NCBI GenBank assembly: GCA_938083195.1
Contig: CALKCK010000042.1
Coordinates: 1 to 64,000 of the forward strand
Source of the DNA: an uncultured Pirellulaceae bacterium
GTDB taxonomy: Bacteria; Planctomycetota; Planctomycetia; Pirellulales; Pirellulaceae
Reading direction: 5' to 3'
DNA length: 64,000 nt
Position 1 is the stretch's first letter. Each line of letters starts with the position of its first letter. Below, in pieces: positions 25,021-34,251 of the stretch. Position numbers and translations under genes: made by a program. A model generated the notes under the pieces. The model had not been told where the DNA came from. It saw nothing but the letters and a program-made list of their open reading frames with translations, and did not search any database.

Positions 25021-28000
25021 TCAACGAATCTTGATTGAAAATAGATTTGCGTCTTTCATCACAAACCGAAATCGAACCGGTCGCTTGGCCAGTTGACTCA
25101 AATCCGTCTTCCCTTGCCAAGACGCAACTTCTTCGAGACTGTCGCCAATCAAAACATCTGATTCAGCCAAAGTGAAACCAGGGATCGGGTTGCCATTTTG
25201 ATCCTGAATTTCGACCTGAACCGATCCGGCCGCACTGGTCGACATATTCAACGTCAACTCGCGACTCGCTTCGAACTGAATGACAGGTAAAGCCAGTGAA
25301 GAACCAGTAGCTTTGTTTACTAATCGCTTCTCAAGATTCGATTCCATCGTCAGTAATAACTCGTCCGAACGCAGACCATCGCAAATCACGGGCGCGGCTC
25401 CACAATTGGCAAGTCGAGCGATTTCCCAATCGCAAAGCGCTCTTCGCACCACCAGAACATCATCGGCCAGCCCCAAAAACGGCTCGTTCTCACGACTCGT
25501 CGGCGGGTAGTCTTCACCGAACAGCAGATCTCCAAGTGCAAGTTCAATGCCACCCTTGCCCGCCTCCCCACCCTGTCCGACTAATTTCCCATCGAAGTAA
25601 ATTTTCACTAGCCCGTCGAGCCACGTGACGGCAACGTGATGCCTCCTGCAATCTCCCGACTCTACACTCCATACGCCGGTCTTAGCAATTGGCACACCGC
25701 AGCGAACACCACCACCAAAAAAACGAATGGAGCCTTGTTCATCCGTATCGCCTCCAGAATTGACATCAAAAATTAATTCATCACTTTGGGGAGGACCTCC
25801 GTTATAAGACGAGAATAGACGTCGATGCCCCGCCGGAATATTTCGCAGATGAACCGCAAGAGTCACCGCGTTTCCCAATGATTGTGTATCCGGCAATCTA
25901 ATGGATGTTGGCTTGCGAAATTGGATTGCCTGCTTGCCAATCATTAATTTTTTACTTGCTAACTTGATGACGGGCCGAGAAGATTCCGCAAACTTAATTC
26001 GATGTTCCTGCAACTCTTTTTCCGTCAATTTTGGAAAGGTCAGTGGACGTGTTGTGAATTCTCCTCCGCGATATTTAGAGGCTAACGAAGCAAAGCCATC
26101 GGTCCTTAACTTATACCGCTGAAGATACGCAGTCGGCTGACCGTAATTTTTTTGAATATAGATTGACATTTCGCTATCCCCAGTCGGGACAATACCAAGT
26201 GCAGAATAATTCGCTCGCGACACCCAGTTTTCGAGGCCCATCCCAGGTCTTACCAATGATTCCAAGAAAGTACGCTGGTACTGATTGCCACCACGCGAGG
26301 TCAGTAAAACAGAATCTGAAATGTCACCAAAATACCCTGCATCCACACCTACCCGCTTAGCCTCCGTAGGAGTGAGCACTTGTCGTCCCGGCATGAATCT
26401 CGCAGCAATTCCAATGTAATGATGTGGCGCTCGAAAATAGGGATGCGTTTGGTTCGTATAAAGATGCTCCATCGGCGCTTCGCCAAACCCCATCTCTTCC
26501 GGAGTTGACCAATTTATAAAATCATCGGAAGTTGTTCGACTAATCGTGCGAAACCCTCCGTAATTCGTCTTCGTCCAAGTTCGGAAATAACAAACATATT
26601 GGCTTTCAATTTCTGACCAAAAAGAAACATTCTGAGAATCAAATACCCCTTTTGTAAAAACCGGATCCTGTTTTAATCGACTCCAATGAATTCCATCGGG
26701 TGATGTAAACGCTATTAAACCGTCCGCACTCCCGCCAAGTGCCTTGTAACGATGCTCAGATTTAACAGCGGGGTTTCGATCAAAAAATGGACTGAAATTA
26801 TGGGAACCCGGCGTTTCCCCCTGAAGCACGATGTTGTTTGCTTTATTACCGGAATGTTCAAACAAACCAAGATCTGGTTTAGTCCAGTCAATTCCATTTT
26901 CACTTTCGGCATAACACGTCACTTCTAAATCGCTGCAATCGCCACCTGCTTCAGGTAGCCCCCGATAGTACATTCGATATTTTTGATCATCTTTAAAAAC
27001 CGTTACATACCCGCAAAATGGGCCCTCCCATGGACGATCAAACTCCAATGCTGATTCAGCAGCTTGTGGATGGTGTAAATCAAAATGAACGTCGCGTTTA
27101 TTTTCAATCAAATAATCATCGACAAATAACTCGCGGCGAGTTCCAAGACGAACGGGCGTTTTCTTTTCCAACTTCGCTTCCGAGACACCATTCGAAATTT
27201 TAACTTTGGCTAAATAAATACTCGTCTTGCCCTCATGGGACGCGTAATAGCTGATCCACAGGAAATCATCATGCCAGACCATTCCGGGGTAACTTGTATC
27301 TCCCCCCGAGGGGAGCTTAAGGATCGAACGCATCGAACCTTGCTCGACATCCAATTGCAGCAATTCAGTTCGAACGGGAGCATCGTAGAGTCGCCCCACA
27401 GCAAGCCATTGACCATTAGGAGTCTCGATGAAATTTGGGCCACCTAACCGTTGCCCAAGATCTTTCCATTGCCACTCCCGATAAGGAGGTTTCGAAAATC
27501 CCAACATCGCAGTGTTTTTTGTTTTTCCATCACGGCGGTGAAGACAGTACGCCGTAGCTTCACTGTCAAAGCGTATTCTTGCTTCCGTCGGCCATTCTCC
27601 ATCGTTCAATAAATCAGCCACGACCGTCTCGTAGGTTCGACCGTCCCGGGTCTTTAGCAACGAACTTGCATTAGCACGGTCAGGTGCACCATAAGCAACA
27701 CCAAATGAATCCTCGCCATGACGAGTCGTTCGCCATAACCATCGACCCGGAGCAATCACGATCTCTGGGTCGGAAAACTGAACCCCATCGTCACTAAAAC
27801 AAACAAACGTTCCAGTGCTTTTGCCAGGAATTTGAGCGCCCCCGAGAACCATCAATTTTCCATCGGGCATTTCCGTTAACGCGGCATCGCGGAGATCAAA
27901 ATTAGCGTCTTCGATAAGACTGGCTGAGCCCCAGTTTTCTCCGTCGACGGAGGCAAGCACTCGCAATTTTCCCAAATCGCCAGCGTGACCCTTTCCCTCC

Positions 28001-28206
28001 CGAAAGGCACAATAGAATTTACCTTTCCAGTGAATGAGATCTGTAAAAGCGTTGTGAGGAGCCTGGTCCCAAATCTTGGCCACCGAAACTAACTCCGCAC
28101 TCACTCTGGTTTCCGATTCGTTAGTTTGTGCGATGCCTGTAGCCACGAAGGCCTGTAGCAAAACAGTAATTGCCGCAACGCGATGAAAATAAACTGCTCC
28201 GACCAT
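25021..28206 (-). CDS. Secreted three-module protein: sialidase-like propeller, GH32/43-like propeller, LamG
   Basis: About 1,061 residues. The ATG at 28206 is preferred to a GTG at 28215; a signal peptide follows. Module 1 (about 30-350) is a BNR/sialidase-like propeller (LIHWKGKFYCAFREG, LLKTRDGRTYE, SYPGMVWHDDFLWISYYASHEGKTSIYLAKV). Module 2 (about 355-740) starts with VRLGTRRELFVDDYLIE and resembles a five-bladed GH32/GH43-type propeller (VFKDDQKYRMYYRG, CYAESENGIDWTKPDLGL, SPDGIHWSRLKQDPVF). Module 3 (about 765-915) is a LamG/concanavalin domain (HHVAVTWLDGLVKIYFDGKLVG). A small beta domain ends the protein. Likely a glycan-binding or -hydrolysing exported protein; the Asp boxes of classical sialidases are weak, so catalysis is uncertain. 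Confidence 0.75.
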   Translation of the reverse strand: MVGAVYFHRVAAITVLLQAFVATGIAQTNESETRVSAELVSVAKIWDQAPHNAFTDLIHWKGKFYCAFREGKGHAGDLGKLRVLASVDGENWGSASLIEDANFDLRDAALTEMPDGKLMVLGGAQIPGKSTGTFVCFSDDGVQFSDPEIVIAPGRWLWRTTRHGEDSFGVAYGAPDRANASSLLKTRDGRTYETVVADLLNDGEWPTEARIRFDSEATAYCLHRRDGKTKNTAMLGFSKPPYREWQWKDLGQRLGGPNFIETPNGQWLAVGRLYDAPVRTELLQLDVEQGSMRSILKLPSGGDTSYPGMVWHDDFLWISYYASHEGKTSIYLAKVKISNGVSEAKLEKKTPVRLGTRRELFVDDYLIENKRDVHFDLHHPQAAESALEFDRPWEGPFCGYVTVFKDDQKYRMYYRGLPEAGGDCSDLEVTCYAESENGIDWTKPDLGLFEHSGNKANNIVLQGETPGSHNFSPFFDRNPAVKSEHRYKALGGSADGLIAFTSPDGIHWSRLKQDPVFTKGVFDSQNVSFWSEIESQYVCYFRTWTKTNYGGFRTISRTTSDDFINWSTPEEMGFGEAPMEHLYTNQTHPYFRAPHHYIGIAARFMPGRQVLTPTEAKRVGVDAGYFGDISDSVLLTSRGGNQYQRTFLESLVRPGMGLENWVSRANYSALGIVPTGDSEMSIYIQKNYGQPTAYLQRYKLRTDGFASLASKYRGGEFTTRPLTFPKLTEKELQEHRIKFAESSRPVIKLASKKLMIGKQAIQFRKPTSIRLPDTQSLGNAVTLAVHLRNIPAGHRRLFSSYNGGPPQSDELIFDVNSGGDTDEQGSIRFFGGGVRCGVPIAKTGVWSVESGDCRRHHVAVTWLDGLVKIYFDGKLVGQGGEAGKGGIELALGDLLFGEDYPPTSRENEPFLGLADDVLVVRRALCDWEIARLANCGAAPVICDGLRSDELLLTMESNLEKRLVNKATGSSLALPVIQFEASRELTLNMSTSAAGSVQVEIQDQNGNPIPGFTLAESDVLIGDSLEEVASWQGKTDLSQLAKRPVRFRFVMKDANLFSIKIR

Positions 28207-28289
28207 TCTGTTCACCCATGCCGAGAATATGTGATTGATTGAATTTATTCTAAGGCAATAAAAACAACATTACGAACTGAAAAACAGAT

Positions 28290-30119
28290 CTATTCCTTCG
28301 CCGACTTGGAACTAGACGCCTGTTCCACCCCAGATTCAATCGCAGCGATTTTCGCCAACGCAATCGAATTCGCTTTGGCTTGAGATACCTGATCGGTATT
28401 GAGATCAGCGTATTCAATTCCCCAGAGGGCCTCGGCAAAGCCATCGCTGCCAAGGCGAACGCCTTCCTTCGATAACTTCAATGCCAAAAATGGCTTCTCT
28501 TTAAGCAAATATAACTCACCTTCGAACCCCGCCCCTGTCGACGTGCCCCGCATAAGAATCGGACCGATGAAACCTCCATCCTCCCTTTCGATTAACTCCC
28601 TCTCCGAAATCTCAAAATCGAGATTCCCCAAACGCATGGTTCCATCCACTGTGGTTAATTCTTTATCCGTATCTGCCTGCTTCTCAGTCCGCCATGTTCC
28701 ATCGATTTCCCCGGGAACTAAACAATCCGGAATCGCCAACCAGTCAGTAGCTTTGAAATCTCGCCAGGTCGTTACGACAGCGTCTTTTTTAACGACGTGG
28801 CCTAGTTGCCCTTCACACATCTCCAATTGAACCAGAGGCTCCCACTTGTCAATGAAACACATGTCAATCTGGAAGTCCACTTTTCGTTTTAGATCGGCAT
28901 GCAAATCGGCTCCGAGTGTTCCTATAATTCTCCGTTTTAAAACACCCGATGGCTGATCTTGAAAAGAATCACTTATCCCAGTCTCTATCTGAATATTATC
29001 TGCACCGAAACGAATTTCACCGAGGTTGACAATTGAATCTTCATTGAACTCAAGGTCTCGAAACGACATCTCGTTAACATTGAACTCTAATTTCGTGGCT
29101 GTATTGATAAACCTTAAGTTTGGAAAGCTAATTTCTTTTATTATTACTTTTTCTAAATCTAAAGGAGTACCCCCTACCTCTTCTACAACAACTTCATCTC
29201 CCTTCATTTCGAATGACGGATCAATGTAATAGACACCCGACTCAGCACTTAAACGATCGATCACTAATTGCTTGTTTTCAAGCATGTCAACGATTCCATT
29301 GAATTCAAACTGCAAGTTTTTGACATCAGACCACTCACCCTGGTTGTTCTTGACCCGCAATCGATCAATTGAAAACCCTTCTGATGGATTACCGCAGAAA
29401 TTCTCCATTTCGAAGCTCTCAGAATGAGTGGTCAAACCGTCGATTGAGTATTCACCAACGTTCTGAACAGATCCGTCGAGGTAATGAAAGTCTGACATCA
29501 CCGCATCTTTTAGTTTTGAAGCCTTACCCGTTTCAATATCGATAAATGTCAAATCAGAAAATTCAATCAAATCAATCCGGACTTCTTTAAAGAAATCGAC
29601 AGATTCGCCAGAGTTCGTTTTTTGTACTCCGGCGGGCGGGGCACCGTTTAATTCTTGTTCGATCGATTGCATATCCAATTCTGATTCAGGATCAGAACGA
29701 AAATAAAAGGTACCGCTCTCCACTGAAAATTCCTCGACAATCAACCGTCTGTCATCTCGAAACAAATCACCGATTCCGTTAAATCGAAACTCAACATTTT
29801 CAATCTTCGAAACTTGCTCAACAGAATCATTCTGAAAAGTAATTTCTTCGACATGGAAACCACTGGAAATCGATCCTGAAAGGCCCCGAATCTCCACCCC
29901 TTCATTGCCTTCAATCATGGCCTCAACAAGTTTCAGCGGTGCAGAAGAATAGAAGACGGTGTAATAGCCAAAGCCAATGACAACGATCAATCCCAGAACA
30001 ACCACGCTGAAACAGCTCAGGCATCCAAAAACACATCCCTTCGAGCCTTGTTTCTTTTCACTGAAATAAGCCTCAGGAATCAACTCGGTTGCTGCCTTAT
30101 CATCGTGCATATCTGACAT
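28290..30119 (-). CDS. AsmA-like membrane-anchored protein of unknown function
   Basis: About 609 residues. ATG at 30119 (a GTG at 30122 immediately precedes it). A cytoplasmic N-terminus of about 30 residues with a Cys-rich stretch (GCVFGCLSC) leads into one transmembrane helix (VVVLGLIVVIGFGYYTVFY). The rest is acidic and beta-rich with repeated units: ENVEFRFNGIGDLFRDDRRLIVEEFSVESG and LQFEFNGIVDMLENKQLVIDRLSAESG are clear internal duplications. A hydrophobic N-anchor plus long repeated beta segments resembles AsmA/TamB-like proteins of the inner membrane-periplasm interface. The family is not certain. A 15-bp palindrome lies about 80 bp upstream. Confidence 0.6.
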   Translation of the reverse strand: MSDMHDDKAATELIPEAYFSEKKQGSKGCVFGCLSCFSVVVLGLIVVIGFGYYTVFYSSAPLKLVEAMIEGNEGVEIRGLSGSISSGFHVEEITFQNDSVEQVSKIENVEFRFNGIGDLFRDDRRLIVEEFSVESGTFYFRSDPESELDMQSIEQELNGAPPAGVQKTNSGESVDFFKEVRIDLIEFSDLTFIDIETGKASKLKDAVMSDFHYLDGSVQNVGEYSIDGLTTHSESFEMENFCGNPSEGFSIDRLRVKNNQGEWSDVKNLQFEFNGIVDMLENKQLVIDRLSAESGVYYIDPSFEMKGDEVVVEEVGGTPLDLEKVIIKEISFPNLRFINTATKLEFNVNEMSFRDLEFNEDSIVNLGEIRFGADNIQIETGISDSFQDQPSGVLKRRIIGTLGADLHADLKRKVDFQIDMCFIDKWEPLVQLEMCEGQLGHVVKKDAVVTTWRDFKATDWLAIPDCLVPGEIDGTWRTEKQADTDKELTTVDGTMRLGNLDFEISERELIEREDGGFIGPILMRGTSTGAGFEGELYLLKEKPFLALKLSKEGVRLGSDGFAEALWGIEYADLNTDQVSQAKANSIALAKIAAIESGVEQASSSKSAKE

Positions 30120-30184
30120 CACTTACTCGCATGTTAAAAAAACGCAAACTCGGCAATTAAAGTTGCCCTAGACGACAAATCGGA

Positions 30185-30216
30185 ATCCCCAACCCATCCC
30201 CAACCCGTGACGGGTT
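30185..30216. promoter_or_regulatory. Tandem 11-mer followed by a 15-bp palindrome
   Basis: ATCCCCAACCC occurs twice head to tail (30185-30195, 30196-30206). The second copy overlaps the palindrome AACCCGTGACGGGTT (30202-30216), with perfect 7-bp arms around a single G. It lies upstream of the AsmA-like gene and downstream of the esterase gene on the same strand. It could be a repressor site; no T-run supports a terminator. Confidence 0.45.
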
Positions 30217-30357
30217 AACACAATCTCGATTCTAGAATTGCAGTGAATTGCCTTTGAGTCGACCAGCCTACGAACCGAGGCCGACGTGAACGATAGCGAA
30301 GTCCCGTAGCTTACAAGAAATCATCACTCCACCGCCCTAGCCAATCTCTCCATTCGT

Positions 30358-31677
30358 TTACGGCGATCTTTTCTCAGTACCAATTCCCGACTTTGGGCTG
30401 AACTTCTGAATCTCCACCATTGCCCATCCGAGCGCTTGCCCAACCTCCATATAGGTCTCTGCATTATGATTGTAATGGTAACCCTGACCACTGGGAGATA
30501 TCTCTTTGTCTCTCCAAAAAGGCCGGGCATCGATAGCGTTTACATTCCCATGAAATTCTGGGTACCTACCGGCATCTCCATCGACGGCCAGTTGTGCGTT
30601 GCATATCTCAAGCGCATGTCCCGTCAATTCTCCTCCAAAGGCAATGGTGGCCAGCACAAATTTCGCATTCGGAGCATCGAAATCAGCCCTCAGTGATTTA
30701 ATCAATTGAACCAAATTCTGCTCATAGCGACTTGCATGTGCTGGATTTTGATCTTTATGCCCCTGCCAAAAAACAAAGCCAGCAATTTGATAACCTCGCA
30801 ATTGAACTTCCATGCCGGACAACTTTTGCTTCATCCCTTTCAGTTCTTCTTGAAATTTCCGAAAACCCTCCTGCGTGAATCTCGCCCGCCGGGCAAAATC
30901 TTCTTTAGCTACAATCTCATTTTTTAATGCCTTCATCGCGGCTTGGGCCTTGTTGTCCTCTGCAGGATCTTTCGCGAGATTTAATCGGGGGTAATATTTA
31001 TCAAGATTTTTTAAAACATGTTTTGCATGATGGATGTCAGCATCGTACTGGCGACCGGCATACCAGTTCACCTCTTTTTTAGGTTCGTTTTCGACCCACG
31101 AAGAGGGACTCTCTTGGTAGCCAGCATGGATCTTGCCATCAAATTGATAGCGTTCACTTCCGGGCGGAAGTAAATCCCACCCCAGACTTCGGTTGCCAAT
31201 ACAGGCTTTCAACACCAGCACAGGTTCGTCATGAAACTGGCCCATCACGTGACCAAAGCCAAGTTCCGGGCCAAAGTTTCCCTTCACTTTTAACCACTGG
31301 TTTTTCATATCAGAGAAGACATCAAATTCGGTTAGGCCAGCTCCCCGTTTATCCATGACATGGGTGTAACGTACATCTTTCCGTTCGGTCCATTGACCGC
31401 TCTGATCCACTAAGTAGGAGTACTTCCCTTTTTTCTTGATTATGTATTCCAGTGTTCCGGGCTTATCGACGGGGCTGACCCGTCCAAAACCAAGCATATT
31501 AGATTGGCCTAGTAAAACATAAACCTGAACGGGCTTACTTTCGTCAGCAGGTTTCCCATCGGGCACTGTAATCAGTGGCGTATTTTTCGATTGCTCTTGA
31601 GAAAGCGAGATTGCGCAGAAATTGCCAAGCATGCACTCCGCAAAAATTAACACCAACAAAAACGGGAATCGGATCAT
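30358..31677 (-). CDS. Secreted SGNH / sialate O-acetylesterase-like protein
   Basis: About 439 residues; the ATG at 31677 opens a signal peptide (MIRFPFLLVLIFAECMLG). The first catalytic block is YVLLGQSNMLGFG with the nucleophilic Ser, the second is GYQIAGFVFWQGHKD (usual WxQGExD form with His replacing Glu), and the third is QGYHYNHNAETYMEVG, where a His may complete the triad. A helical insert of about 90 residues (about 250-320, Lys/Glu/Gln-rich) separates blocks 1 and 2. Family members remove acetyl groups from carbohydrates. It is followed on the same strand by the AsmA-like gene after a gap of about 240 bp. Confidence 0.8.
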   Translation of the reverse strand: MIRFPFLLVLIFAECMLGNFCAISLSQEQSKNTPLITVPDGKPADESKPVQVYVLLGQSNMLGFGRVSPVDKPGTLEYIIKKKGKYSYLVDQSGQWTERKDVRYTHVMDKRGAGLTEFDVFSDMKNQWLKVKGNFGPELGFGHVMGQFHDEPVLVLKACIGNRSLGWDLLPPGSERYQFDGKIHAGYQESPSSWVENEPKKEVNWYAGRQYDADIHHAKHVLKNLDKYYPRLNLAKDPAEDNKAQAAMKALKNEIVAKEDFARRARFTQEGFRKFQEELKGMKQKLSGMEVQLRGYQIAGFVFWQGHKDQNPAHASRYEQNLVQLIKSLRADFDAPNAKFVLATIAFGGELTGHALEICNAQLAVDGDAGRYPEFHGNVNAIDARPFWRDKEISPSGQGYHYNHNAETYMEVGQALGWAMVEIQKFSPKSGIGTEKRSP

Positions 31678-32441
31678 TACACAGGACATAAACTAAACTT
31701 TCATTTCATTCAAATTAAATGGTGGCTCGCAATAAAATCAAGCCACAAGGCTACCATCTATCGCATATCCCTAGACTAATTTAGGGCGGTAGCTCTTTTC
31801 ATTTTTACCAGCAGGTAATTTATAAGCGGTTTTGTTTAAACGAATTCTTCTGCTCCTGACTTCGTCAGAACTCAAAATAGTTGCATCAACGATGGCCGGT
31901 ATGTTCAGGTGTTAAATCGTTTCTTTGAGCCCCGATGGAAGTTCATCTCCCTCTTGGCCATGGACGGCACCAACAGCTGTTACCACAGACACAATCGCCA
32001 ACCAGCGTCTCAAACTACTCCAACAACTTTCAACGTTTATTTCGACTCCACAGACATTTATAAAATATCGAGCTATTTTCAGTGCCCTGTCGACCATCCA
32101 ACAGGACGTTGCCTAGCCAGTTCAGATTAGTCCTTTTAATGGGCTAAGTCATCTAATTTTTAAGTCGGTCGCCCTTCAATTTATATAACCGTTTCGTCTC
32201 ACTCGATGCTGAAACCTCTTTTTTACCGAGAAAAACGATCTCTAGTTATTCCATCGCATGCTAAACTAGGACGTGGGCGGCGAAAAACTAGGCAACACTC
32301 TGGATGGGTGGTAATTTCGATTTGTCTATTTTAAACGGAACCGTAAAATGAAATCATCGTAAGGAATTCACCTGCTCTAACCCTGTTGATACGCTAACCG
32401 AGTCACACCGTAAAAAGGCGAGTCTCCAACTCAGGTATTTC
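31678..32441. other. Large intergenic region with only a possible small peptide
   Basis: About 760 bp between divergent genes. The only protein-like signal is the small minus-strand frame at 31912 (listed separately). I see no RNA gene or strong hairpin. The left part is AT-rich. It may hold a decayed gene. Confidence 0.45.
31912..32013 (-). CDS. Possible 33-residue secreted peptide or decayed gene start
   Basis: A TTG near 32013 is preceded by GGAG at a normal distance. It opens a frame LRRWLAIVSVVTAVGAVHGQ, a plausible signal peptide, and stops after QEGDELPSGLKETI. It could be a tiny exported peptide or the N-terminal remnant of a lost secreted protein. No family can be assigned. Confidence 0.2.
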   Translation of the reverse strand: MRRWLAIVSVVTAVGAVHGQEGDELPSGLKETI

Positions 32442-34178
32442 ATGCCCACCATTAATGCAAACTCAGACCACTTTCTCTCGCTCTGTCGCAAGTCAACGAC
32501 GGTCGACAGAAATGATTGCGGGACGAAGAGACACCGCTCACCATCGAAGACTCTGGCATATGCATTACTGTTAGTTCTCTTTCTTGCTGGCCCAACTTGG
32601 GGGCAAACCGCTACCGAGTCACTACCGGCCAACGAACAACTACCAGACAATGCAATCTGGCAATTTGGTGAGAACGAATCTTCCCACAATGGTTTTTATA
32701 AACTGGTCTATTCGACAGACGGCAAATATTTAGCAGCCCGAAACAGCGACAACATTGTTACCGTCTACGACACTAAAACGCGGCAACCAATACAGACATT
32801 CGCAGGACACGACCAGCCGATCCAATGCGTTGATTTTTCCAAAGATGGAAAATACATTCTAACCGGCGCCAATGGCCAGCGTGACGATCGAAAAACTGAA
32901 CATACAAAAATTTGGAATGTTCAAACTGGTGAATTAAAACTCGATCTTAACATCCAAGCTTATGCCGCCTTCTTCTCACCAGAAGGTGACAACGTCCTGA
33001 TCATGGATGAAAAAGCTGTCAACACGATCCGGATCGCTGACGGGAAACCATTGGTAAAAAAAGTTTGGAAACAGGCAAATGAACGACCGCTGACAATGTC
33101 GCGGGATGGAAATCGTGTTGCCGTCTATCGAAGTCCGATCGCTGGTAGAGTCTATAATCTCTCGATCTACAATCTAAGCTCTAAATCGACAACTGTCTTG
33201 CAAGGCAATATAACTCTGCCCAAATATGCAACGTTCTCAAACGACAATCTGCACCTGGCGGCAATTTTCAATCGAGACGAAAATGCCTATCTTTGGGACT
33301 TGAGGACAAAAACGCAATTTGTTTTGTCGGGACACTCGGAGAGAACTACCGCGATCGCATTCTCCAGCGACAGCCGCTTTCTTGCTTCAACCGGACTAGA
33401 CGATTCAGCAATTATTTGGGATTTGTTCACGCGCCAAAAAATCACAGCACTGAATGCTCACCAAGACAATGTCAATTCAGTCACCTTTGCGCCGCTCGAT
33501 GCAAAACTTGTCACAGGCTCCTCAGGCCAAAAAGATAATCGCGGAATTGTTTGGAACCTGAGTTCACTCCTGTTCTCGTCGAAAGAACTCCAACCGCCTC
33601 AACCGGCTGACGCCAATGCGTTTACGCACCTGTGGATACGCATGAGCGCTCGGCCGCCACAACATGCTCTAATTACCACTCGGAAACTCGCCCTCGGAGG
33701 TGCCGATCTACTCGGTTTTCTGGAAGAAAAAATCGGCGTCTCCACTGCAAGCATCGATGAAAAAGAAATCACCAAATTGATTGGCATGCTCAATAGCGAA
33801 CTGTACTCGGAACGAGAACAAGCGAGTATCGCTTTGAAAGAACATGGCCCCCACGCTATTTCATTAGCCAATCAAGCACTCAACAAAGCAACGACCGCCG
33901 AAATGCGCTATCGAATAATGAGGTTACTACGCCAGCCAGTTGTGCGACCGCCAATCGACCCGCAAGAACTATGCCGACTTCATCGCAGCATCATGGCGCT
34001 CGAAATGATGGCCAACGGCGATGCGATAACTACCTCGAAGCAGGCGGCAAGTGATATCGTGAAACGTGCGATCTTTGCCCTGCAAACTCTCGCGTTGGGC
34101 CATGAAAATATCGACGTCGCCAATGACGCACAGGCGGCCCTCGATCGCATCGCAGCAAGACGGCAACGAGCGCCTTAG
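32442..34178 (+). CDS. Secreted WD40-repeat protein with C-terminal helical domain
   Basis: About 578 residues. A long N-terminus (about 36 residues) precedes the hydrophobic signal segment LAYALLLVLFLAGPTWGQ. Residues about 80-390 are a WD40 propeller with recognisable blades: FAGHDQPIQCVDFSKDGKYILTGA...IW, LSGHSERTTAIAFSSDSRFLAS...IIWDL and LNAHQDNVNSVTFAPLDAKLVTG...IVWNL. The last 190 residues are helical, HEAT/armadillo-like (KLIGMLNSELYSEREQASIALKEHG). WD40 with a helical tail is common in planctomycetes and usually means a protein-interaction scaffold. The stop codon lies inside the first copy of a 17-bp direct repeat. Confidence 0.8.
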   Translation: MPTINANSDHFLSLCRKSTTVDRNDCGTKRHRSPSKTLAYALLLVLFLAGPTWGQTATESLPANEQLPDNAIWQFGENESSHNGFYKLVYSTDGKYLAARNSDNIVTVYDTKTRQPIQTFAGHDQPIQCVDFSKDGKYILTGANGQRDDRKTEHTKIWNVQTGELKLDLNIQAYAAFFSPEGDNVLIMDEKAVNTIRIADGKPLVKKVWKQANERPLTMSRDGNRVAVYRSPIAGRVYNLSIYNLSSKSTTVLQGNITLPKYATFSNDNLHLAAIFNRDENAYLWDLRTKTQFVLSGHSERTTAIAFSSDSRFLASTGLDDSAIIWDLFTRQKITALNAHQDNVNSVTFAPLDAKLVTGSSGQKDNRGIVWNLSSLLFSSKELQPPQPADANAFTHLWIRMSARPPQHALITTRKLALGGADLLGFLEEKIGVSTASIDEKEITKLIGMLNSELYSEREQASIALKEHGPHAISLANQALNKATTAEMRYRIMRLLRQPVVRPPIDPQELCRLHRSIMALEMMANGDAITTSKQAASDIVKRAIFALQTLALGHENIDVANDAQAALDRIAARRQRAP

Positions 34179-34229
34179 ATGCTTGCGCGAACGCCTCAGA
34201 TGCTTGCGAGCGCCTTGAAGCAGTCTGAG
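34171..34229. terminator. Direct repeat and hairpin between convergent genes
   Basis: CGCCTYAGATGCTTGCG occurs at 34171-34187 and 34192-34208, period 21. CTCAGA-GCTT (34195-34205) pairs with AAGC-TCTGAG (about 34218-34229) to form a stem just after the WD40 stop codon, facing the DUF5009 gene. Probably a bidirectional terminator, though there is no long T-run. Confidence 0.45.
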
Positions 34230-34251
34230 CCCGACGATACTACTCACTCGA

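Noticed and set aside
31909..32130. Plus-strand frame of 73 codons in the 760-bp gap
   Set aside because: It overlaps the minus-strand signal-peptide-like frame, is Ser/Thr/Asn-rich and has no family features.
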